Source: Aquificota bacterium
GTDB lineage: Bacteria > Aquificota > Aquificia > Aquificales > QOAS01
NCBI GenBank assembly: GCA_013154305.1
Contig: JAADCT010000001.1
Span: 1-43,866, forward strand
DNA: 43,866 nt
Direction of reading: 5' to 3'
The stretch's first letter is position 1; each line of letters opens with the position of its first letter. Positions 37,278 through 43,866 of the stretch are shown piece by piece. Made by a program: the position numbers and the translations under genes. Below the pieces are notes generated by a model that worked only from the letters and a program-made list of their open reading frames with translations, was not told the DNA's origin and made no database searches.

Positions 37278-37298
37278 CCTTTAAAGTTAATTGGTGAA

Positions 37299-38381
37299 AT
37301 GGAACCGCTGCGGTGGAAGCGCTCCGAGCCCCTGACGGTCGGCCTCGAGTGGGAACTTCAAATTCTCGACCGCGAAACGCTCGAGCCAAAGGACGCCTTT
37401 CCCGAACTCTTCGAACGCCTCCCCGAGGACCTCAAACCCTTCGTCCACAAGGAGGTCTATCAGTCGATGTTGGAAGTCGTCAGCGCCCCCTCCGAGGACG
37501 AAGGGCAAATTGCCGACCTTTTGGGGAGACTTTTGGAGGCCCTCCGACCGCTGGCCCAAGAGCTCGGCTTTCACCTGGTGGGGCTCGGAACGCTTTACTC
37601 GAAGGCCGAAAAGGGAACCAAGATAAACGCCGACCGCCGCTACAAGCTCTTTGCGGAGGAGTTTCAGCACATTTTGCGCGACTTTTACATCTACGGCATT
37701 CACTTCCACGTGGGCTTTCCCGACGAGGATTGGGCCCTTCGGGCCTTTAACAACTTCGTAAAGTACGCACCCCTCTTTTTGGCCCTGAGCGCCAACTCCC
37801 CCTTTTACAGGGGCGTAAACACCGGAATTCACTCCTACCGGATGGTCGTGTTCGAAAAGCTCCCCCGGGCGGAACTTCCCAGGCAGTTTTCCTCCTTCGG
37901 GGAGTTTGCCGCCGTCGTCGAACACCTAAAAGGGGCGGGCGCCATCGAACGGATAAAGGACCTCTGGTGGCACGTCCGCTTCAGGCCCGACCTGGGGACG
38001 GTCGAATTTCGCGTCTTTGACAGCCTCTGGAGCGTCGAAAGAATTTTGACCCTCGTGAAGTTGGTAAGGAGTTTGGCCCTCTACTCGGAGCGCTATCAGG
38101 ACCCGCCCTTGGCGGTCGAATACCTGCAACAAAACTGGTGGTGGGCAAAGCGCTATTCGCTCGACGCCGACTTCGTCGACCACCAAGGCCGAAAGGCCCT
38201 CAAACAGGTGGCCTTCGACCTCGTTTACAAGCTGGAGCACCTGGGCATCTTCGACCAGCTGGGTTATTCGGTCGACGAGTTTACGCACCTCCTGCGGCGC
38301 CCCTCGCTGGCCAAGGACCTGATTCTAAAGTCCCACGCCCTGGGGCTCGAGCGGGTCGTCCGCTCGGCCGCCGTCGTCTGA
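37299..38381 (+). CDS. Glutamate-cysteine ligase family 2 (YbdK-type) carboxylate-amine ligase
   Basis: 'LTVGLEWELQILDRETLEPKDAFPELFERLPEDLKPFVHKEVYQSMLEVVSAP', 'FYIYGIHFHVGFPDED', 'RPDLGTVEFRVFDSLWSVE'. Confidence 0.88.
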   Translation: MEPLRWKRSEPLTVGLEWELQILDRETLEPKDAFPELFERLPEDLKPFVHKEVYQSMLEVVSAPSEDEGQIADLLGRLLEALRPLAQELGFHLVGLGTLYSKAEKGTKINADRRYKLFAEEFQHILRDFYIYGIHFHVGFPDEDWALRAFNNFVKYAPLFLALSANSPFYRGVNTGIHSYRMVVFEKLPRAELPRQFSSFGEFAAVVEHLKGAGAIERIKDLWWHVRFRPDLGTVEFRVFDSLWSVERILTLVKLVRSLALYSERYQDPPLAVEYLQQNWWWAKRYSLDADFVDHQGRKALKQVAFDLVYKLEHLGIFDQLGYSVDEFTHLLRRPSLAKDLILKSHALGLERVVRSAAVV

Positions 38382-38391
38382 CCCCGATAAG

Positions 38392-38408
38392 TTGCAAAGA
38401 ATTTGCAA
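38392..38408. promoter_or_regulatory. 17-bp perfect dyad upstream of leuA; operator candidate
   Basis: TTGCAAA-GAA-TTTGCAA; -10-like TATACT at 38441-38446. Confidence 0.4.
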
Positions 38409-38477
38409 TTTCCTAACGGAGTTCATACGGAACCCGACCTTATACTGTTAAGTTAACCGTCGAAGGGGTAGTCCGCG

Positions 38478-40040
38478 ATGGGCGAAAAGGTTTACATATT
38501 CGACACCACCTTACGCGACGGCGAGCAGGCACCCGGCTTTTCGATGACCACGCAGGAAAAACTCCAAATGGCCCACCAGCTGGCGCGCCTCGGCGTCGAC
38601 GTTATAGAGGCCGGCTTTGCCGCCGCCTCCAAGGGCGATTGGGAGGCCATAAACCTCATAGCGAGGGAGGTAAAGGGTCCGGTAATCTGCTCGCTGGCGC
38701 GGGCGTTGGAAAAGGACATAGAGGCGGCCGCCTCGGCCCTCGAGCCGGCCGAAAGAAGGCGCATTCACACCTTCATAGCCACCTCGCCTATACACATGAA
38801 GTACAAACTTCGCATGGAGCCGGAGGAGGTGCTCGAGCGGGCCGTTCGGGCGGTGAAGTTTGCCCGAAACTTTACCGACGACGTTGAGTTTTCCTGCGAG
38901 GACGCAACGCGCAGCGAGCGCGACTTTCTCTACAAAATCATCGAGGAGGTCATAAAGGCCGGCGCCACCGTGGTAAACATTCCCGACACGGTGGGCTACG
39001 CCATTCCCGACGAGTTTTATCAACTCATTAAGGACATCAGGGAAAACGTTCCCAACGCCGACAAGGCCATAATTTCGGTCCACTGCCACGACGACCTTGG
39101 CCTGGCCACCGCCAACTCCCTGATGGCCGTTTTGGCCGGCGCCCGCCAGGTCGAGTGCACCATCAACGGCATAGGCGAAAGGGCCGGAAACGCCGCCCTC
39201 GAAGAGGTCGTTATGGCCCTGAAGGTTCGAAAGGACCGCTTTAAAGGACTCTACACCAGCGTAAACACGCCCGAGCTTTACAAAACTTCTCGACTGCTTT
39301 GCCGCATAACGGGAACCTTCGTCCAGCCCAACAAGGCGATAGTGGGCGACAACGCCTTCGCCCACGAGAGCGGCATCCACCAGCACGGCGTGCTGGCCAA
39401 GCGCGAAACCTACGAAATTATGAGGCCCGAGGACGTCGGCTTTCCCAAGTCGAAAATCGTTTTGGGCAAGCACTCGGGCCGCCACGCCCTCAAGGCCAAA
39501 CTCAAGGAACTCGGCTACGAGGTGGACGAGGAAACCCTCAACAAGCTCTTTGAACGCTTTAAGGCCCTGGCCGACCAAAAGAAGGAGGTCTACGAGGAGG
39601 ACCTCGAGGCGCTCCTTTACGAGCTATTTAGGACCTCCACCGCGGAGGACTACCTGAAGCTCGAACACCTGCAGGTTCAAACCGGCAGCAACATATTGCC
39701 GACGGCAACGGTGAAACTCCGCTTCCGCGGTGAGGAAAAAACCGCCACCGAAACGGGAAACGGTCCCGTCGACGCCGCCATAAAGGCCATTCAAAAGGCC
39801 ACCGGCGTCTATCCCAAGTTCGTCGACTACTCGATTAAGGCGCTGACGCCGAACACCGACGCCCAGGCCGAGGCGAGGGTGGTCATAGAGCTCGACGGCA
39901 TCAAGGCCAGCGGTCGCGCCAGCGACATCGACATCGTAAAAGCCAGCGTAAAGGCCTACGCCGACGCCCTCAACCGCCTCCTCGCCCGCAAGGAATACCT
40001 CAAGGCCAAACAATCCCTCCGGAGGGAGGGAACCGTCTAA
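38478..40040 (+). CDS. leuA: 2-isopropylmalate synthase
   Basis: 'IFDTTLRDGEQAPGFSMTTQEKLQMAHQLARLGVDVIEAGFAAASKGDWEAI', 'SVHCHDDLGLATANSL', 'GDNAFAHESGIHQHGVL', C-terminal LeuA regulatory domain. Confidence 0.98.
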   Translation: MGEKVYIFDTTLRDGEQAPGFSMTTQEKLQMAHQLARLGVDVIEAGFAAASKGDWEAINLIAREVKGPVICSLARALEKDIEAAASALEPAERRRIHTFIATSPIHMKYKLRMEPEEVLERAVRAVKFARNFTDDVEFSCEDATRSERDFLYKIIEEVIKAGATVVNIPDTVGYAIPDEFYQLIKDIRENVPNADKAIISVHCHDDLGLATANSLMAVLAGARQVECTINGIGERAGNAALEEVVMALKVRKDRFKGLYTSVNTPELYKTSRLLCRITGTFVQPNKAIVGDNAFAHESGIHQHGVLAKRETYEIMRPEDVGFPKSKIVLGKHSGRHALKAKLKELGYEVDEETLNKLFERFKALADQKKEVYEEDLEALLYELFRTSTAEDYLKLEHLQVQTGSNILPTATVKLRFRGEEKTATETGNGPVDAAIKAIQKATGVYPKFVDYSIKALTPNTDAQAEARVVIELDGIKASGRASDIDIVKASVKAYADALNRLLARKEYLKAKQSLRREGTV

Positions 40041-41098
40041 GACCCCTTCAGGGCCCTTAGGAAGGCCTCCGCCTTCAGGAGGACCTCCCTCCACTCCCTT
40101 TCCCCTTGACTGTCGTAAACGACGCCTCCTCCCGCGTAGTAGGAAAGGAGGTTCCCCCTCAAAAGGGCGCTCCTTATTGCCACCGCGGCGCAAAAGTCGC
40201 CTTCGGGCAAAATCAGTCCGACCGTCCCGCAGTAAAGCTCGCGGCGGTGGGGTTCGAGTTCCCTTATTATCTCTACCGCCCGCCTTTTTGGTGCGCCCGT
40301 TACCGAAGCCGGCGGAAAGGTGGCCTTTAAAACCTCGCCGAAGGAGGCCTCCGTTTGGCAGGACACCACCGAAACCAATTGGTGGACCGTCTCGTAACTT
40401 TCGACCTTAAAAAGGTTTTCGACCCTGACCGTCCCGGGAAGGGCCACGCGCGCCAGGTCGTTTCTCACCATGTCGGTAATCATCAGGTTTTCGGCAAGTT
40501 CCTTTTCGTCGGAGAAGAACCTCCCGGGGTCCTCGTAGCTCGGCAGCGTTCCCTTAATGGGAGCGCTCTTTAGTAGGTTTCCCTCTTTGCGGAGAAAGAG
40601 CTCCATCGACCCTCCCAGGTAGGTAAAAAGGGGCGTTTCAAAGTAGGCCCCGAAGGGCACCGGCTGGGCCGCAACGAACCTTTCCCAAAGTCCCAGCGCG
40701 TCGCCCGAAAACTCAAAGTCGAAGCGAACGGTAAAGTTAACCTGATAAACGTCGCCGCTTTCGATGTAGCGCTTAATCCTTTCAAACCTTTGGAGGTATT
40801 GCTCCCTCCCGAGCGATGCCGCCAGAAAACGCCCGCCGAAGGACCCGCCGCGAAAGGGAACGCTTTCCTTTAAAACCGCAACGCCGAAGGGGGGCAGTTC
40901 CCCCCTTTCCGCCGGGAGGTTCAAAAAGGGAAAACCCCCTTCGAAGGTGGCAAAAAAAAGCAGGGTTTTCCCCTCCAGGGAGGCCACCTTTTTGAAGAAC
41001 TCCTCGGCGTCGTCGAAAAAGAACCACCTTTCGGCGGTCCAATAGGTTCGCCTCCCCGAAGGGTGAAAACCGCTTTCCAAAACGACCCGGCGGGACAT
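40037..41098 (-). CDS. pabB: Aminodeoxychorismate synthase component I
   Basis: Chorismate-binding fold; 'SAPIKGTLPSYED' (PIKGT, ADC-synthase type rather than PIAGT of TrpE), 'DMVRNDLARVALPGTVRVENLFKVESYETVHQLVSVV', 'FPPASVTGAPKRRAVEII'. Confidence 0.9.
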   Translation of the reverse strand: MSRRVVLESGFHPSGRRTYWTAERWFFFDDAEEFFKKVASLEGKTLLFFATFEGGFPFLNLPAERGELPPFGVAVLKESVPFRGGSFGGRFLAASLGREQYLQRFERIKRYIESGDVYQVNFTVRFDFEFSGDALGLWERFVAAQPVPFGAYFETPLFTYLGGSMELFLRKEGNLLKSAPIKGTLPSYEDPGRFFSDEKELAENLMITDMVRNDLARVALPGTVRVENLFKVESYETVHQLVSVVSCQTEASFGEVLKATFPPASVTGAPKRRAVEIIRELEPHRRELYCGTVGLILPEGDFCAAVAIRSALLRGNLLSYYAGGGVVYDSQGEREWREVLLKAEAFLRALKGS

Positions 41099-41121
41099 TC
41101 CGATTTTTAAAATTGTTGCTT

Positions 41122-41964
41122 ATGTACGACATCCACTTTTTCGAAAGGGACCCTTACGCGCCCGTTCGCCACTGCTACGCCGTCAACAAGGTCCTCTATC
41201 ACACCAAAAGCCAATATCAGGAAATACTCGTTTTCGAAAATCCCTTCTTCGGGCGCGTGCTGGTTCTCGACGGCGTCGTTCAACTGACCGAAAGGGACGA
41301 ATTCATCTACCACGAAATGCTGGCCCACGTTCCCCTGATGGCCCACCCCGAACCCAAAAAGGTTTTGATAATCGGCGGGGGAGACGGCGGGACGCTGAGG
41401 GAGGTTCTCAAACACGAAGTCGTTGAGGAGGCCGTTTTGGTGGACATCGACCGCGAGGTCATCGAAACGAGTAAAAAGTTTTTCCCCAACCTCTCTAAGT
41501 CCTTCGACGACCCCCGCGCCATAGTGGTTAACGAGGACGGCGTTAAGTACCTGCAGGACTACGAAAACGAGTTTGACGTAATCATAGTCGACAGTACCGA
41601 CCCCGTAGGATTTGCCTACGCCCTGACCACCGAAGAGTTTTTCAAAACCGTCTTCCGCGCCCTTAAGGAGGACGGAATTTACGCCGGCCAAAGCGAGTCG
41701 ATACACTACCACCTCGACATCGTCCGAAGGTTTCAAAACAACCTCAAGGCGGTCTTTCCCGTGGTCGACCTTTACACGGCCGTAATACCCACCTACGCCG
41801 GCTATTGGTGGACCTTCTCCATAGCCTCCAAAAAACACCCCGTCCGCAAACCGGTCCGCGAAAAGACCTTTGAAACGCGTTATTATTCGCCCGTAGTTCA
41901 CGAAACTTCCTTTCTACCCGACGAACTCTACGAAAAGCTCGTCGTCAGGGGCGAGTGGCTCTAA
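41122..41964 (+). CDS. speE: Spermidine synthase (polyamine aminopropyltransferase)
   Basis: '[67 protein letters not shown]', '[12 protein letters not shown]'. ATG at 41122. Confidence 0.95.
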   Translation: MYDIHFFERDPYAPVRHCYAVNKVLYHTKSQYQEILVFENPFFGRVLVLDGVVQLTERDEFIYHEMLAHVPLMAHPEPKKVLIIGGGDGGTLREVLKHEVVEEAVLVDIDREVIETSKKFFPNLSKSFDDPRAIVVNEDGVKYLQDYENEFDVIIVDSTDPVGFAYALTTEEFFKTVFRALKEDGIYAGQSESIHYHLDIVRRFQNNLKAVFPVVDLYTAVIPTYAGYWWTFSIASKKHPVRKPVREKTFETRYYSPVVHETSFLPDELYEKLVVRGEWL

Positions 41965-41996
41965 GGCCACCGCCTTCTGTTAAACTAAGTTTCCCG

Positions 41997-42461
41997 ATGT
42001 CCGAAACCTTCGTAATGGATATCAACAAGATTATGGAATACCTCCCCCACCGCTATCCCTTTCTTCTGGTCGACCGCATTTTGGAAATAGAGGTTCCGAA
42101 AAGAATAGTGGGACTAAAAAACGTTACCTTCAACGAACCCCAATTTACGGGTCACTTTCCCACCCTGCCCATATTTCCGGGAGTCTTGATTCTCGAGGCC
42201 ATGGCCCAGGTGGGGGGCATTCTCCTTATCGAGAGCCTCGGCCTTGAAATAGGCAAGTACGCCATCCTTTACGCCGGCGTCGACGGCGCCCGCTTTAAAA
42301 GGCCCGTAACGCCCGGCGACACGATGATTATCGAAATGGAGGCCATCGTTCTTAAAAAACGCCTGTCAAAGATGAAGGGCGTCGTTCGCGTCGACGGTAA
42401 GGTGGCCGCCGAGGCCACCATAATGGCCTCCGTAACCGAAACCGACAAACTTAAAAAATGA
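41997..42461 (+). CDS. fabZ: 3-hydroxyacyl-[acyl-carrier-protein] dehydratase
   Basis: '[63 protein letters not shown]'. ATG at 41997. Confidence 0.97.
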   Translation: MSETFVMDINKIMEYLPHRYPFLLVDRILEIEVPKRIVGLKNVTFNEPQFTGHFPTLPIFPGVLILEAMAQVGGILLIESLGLEIGKYAILYAGVDGARFKRPVTPGDTMIIEMEAIVLKKRLSKMKGVVRVDGKVAAEATIMASVTETDKLKK

Positions 42462-42784
42462 AACTCCGCTACAAAGTTTGGTTCGAAAAGGACGGTAAGC
42501 CCCTTCTGAGTTCGGGAAAGTACGAACTCCTTAAGCAGATAGAAAAAACCGGTTCCATCAAGAGGGCCGCCGCCTCCCTCGGAATTCCCTACAAAAAGGC
42601 CCACCTTTACGTAAAGCTCCTCGAGGAGCGCTTCGGAAAACCCCTCTTTCACCGCGAAAGGGGTAAGGGAACCACCCTCACCCCCGAAGGTCGAAAACTT
42701 CTCGAAACCTACGAAAGGGTCCTGAAGGCCTTCGACGAACTGGCGGGGCGGTTGGAAAAACTCCTACCCCCCGACCGGGACTAA
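42458..42784 (+). CDS. ModE-like N-terminal winged-HTH transcriptional regulator
   Basis: 108 aa; '[69 protein letters not shown]'; overlaps fabZ stop by 4 nt. Confidence 0.82.
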   Translation: MKLRYKVWFEKDGKPLLSSGKYELLKQIEKTGSIKRAAASLGIPYKKAHLYVKLLEERFGKPLFHRERGKGTTLTPEGRKLLETYERVLKAFDELAGRLEKLLPPDRD

Positions 42785-43729
42785 CTCGAAAACTCCCATC
42801 CGGGTAAACTTCTCAAACCTTTCCTTTAGCAGTTCCTCAACCGGCTTTTTAACCAACTCGTTCAAGGTTTTCTTCAAACAAAACTTCAAAACGCGGGCGG
42901 TGGCCTGCGGTTCAACGTGGGCCGCCCCGTAGGGCTCCGGAATTATCCCGTCTATTATGCCGAGCCTCAAAAGCTCGTCCGCCGTTAGCTTGAGGGCCTC
43001 GGCCGCCTTTTCGACCGCCTTTTGGTCCTTCCAGAGAATGGCGGCGCAACCTTCGGGCGAGATGACCGAATAAACGGCGTTTTCCAGCATGTAGACGCGG
43101 TCGGCAACCGCCAACGCCAGGGCTCCGCCCGAACCGCCTTCGCCGATAATCACCGAAACGGTAGGCGTTCTAAGGTAGGCCATGGCGTAGATGCTGTCGG
43201 CTATGGCCTTGGCCTGGTTGTGTTCCTCCGCCTCAACGCCCGGAAAGGCGCCCGGCGTGTCGACGAAAGTCACGACCGGCAGTCCGAAGTGTTCGGCCAA
43301 CTTCATTATTCGAACCGCTTTACGGTAGCCCTCCGGGTTGGGCATTCCGAAGTTGCGCCGCATGCGCTCTTTGGTGTCGCGCCCTTTTTCGTGGCCGATA
43401 ACCGCAACCGGTTTTCCGTAAAAGTAGCCGATACCCGCAACGATGGCCGGGTCGTCACCGCAAAAGCGGTCACCGTGAAGCTCCCTAAAGTTTTCAAAAA
43501 TCAGGTCGATGTAATCGCGGGTGTGGGGCCTTTGGGGATGGCGCGCCAGCTGAACCTTTTCCCAAGCCGTCAAACCCTTAAAAAACTCCTTTACCTTTCG
43601 ACGGTATTCCCTTTGAAGGGCCCGCAGTTCGGCCTCGACCTCCTTCTTTCCGGCGTAAAACTGCGTCTTGAGCTTCTCTACTTTCGCCTTGAGGTCGGCT
43701 ACGACCTTGTCCACCTTCTTAAGGTCCAT
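42764..43729 (-). CDS. accA: Acetyl-CoA carboxylase carboxyltransferase subunit alpha
   Basis: MDLKKVDKVVADLKAKVEKL start; 'RHPQRPHTRDYIDLIFENFRELHGDRFCGDDPAIVAGIGYF', 'FVDTPGAFPGVEAEEHNQAKAIADSI', 'IGEGGSGGALALAVADRVYMLENAVYSVISPEGCAAILW'. Confidence 0.97.
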   Translation of the reverse strand: MDLKKVDKVVADLKAKVEKLKTQFYAGKKEVEAELRALQREYRRKVKEFFKGLTAWEKVQLARHPQRPHTRDYIDLIFENFRELHGDRFCGDDPAIVAGIGYFYGKPVAVIGHEKGRDTKERMRRNFGMPNPEGYRKAVRIMKLAEHFGLPVVTFVDTPGAFPGVEAEEHNQAKAIADSIYAMAYLRTPTVSVIIGEGGSGGALALAVADRVYMLENAVYSVISPEGCAAILWKDQKAVEKAAEALKLTADELLRLGIIDGIIPEPYGAAHVEPQATARVLKFCLKKTLNELVKKPVEELLKERFEKFTRMGVFELVPVGG

Positions 43730-43866
43730 TGGAATAAATTTTGCAATCCCGCCGCGGAAGAAACTTCCTTTCACCTCCGGCGGGACCCGGCGAAACCGAC
43801 CGGAAAACGGACGCGGTCGAAGATACCCCTGAAGGAGCCTCTTTCTTTTTCTCACCGAATTCGGGA

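Noticed and set aside
40037-41098. Anthranilate synthase component I (TrpE)
   Set aside because: The PIKGT motif and short length fit PabB (aminodeoxychorismate synthase) better.

Overview
Gene-dense 43.9-kb chromosomal segment from a GC-rich bacterium. Gene content (DUF505, AmrS, QueH with a long C-terminal extension, archaeal-style inositol-phosphate synthase, PilB) suggests a thermophilic Aquificota/Desulfurobacteriaceae-type chemolithoautotroph; this taxonomic guess is inference. Most of the window is housekeeping: secY, galE, birA, gcvH, tatD, dnaX, rpsQ, waaF-like, yebC, lipA, rho, mnmE, tRNA-Leu(CAG), rplY, prs, pilB, panB, leuA, pabB, speE, fabZ, accA. No CRISPR, transposase, prophage or rRNA was seen. 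The main points of interest are: (1) a minus-strand gene run containing a complete sulfate-import, PAPS-synthesis, sulfotransfer and PAP-recycling pathway (SLC13 permease, Sat, CysC, sulfotransferase, CysQ) with no PAPS/APS reductase, beside galE and a GT39 glycosyltransferase, i.e. a candidate dedicated sulfation module; (2) near-total absence of GATC, where a by-eye scan found one copy, inside the tRNA-Leu anticodon arm; (3) a stand-alone topoisomerase-IA-like protein that ends before the catalytic-tyrosine domain; (4) many apparently leaderless genes with a -10-like hexamer 8-10 nt before ATG, including two divergent genes separated by only 24 bp; (5) several convergent gene pairs whose stop codons interlock by exactly 4 nt; (6) a hairpin-dense intergenic region that may encode an ncRNA. 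All family calls come from reading the translations; no database search was run.
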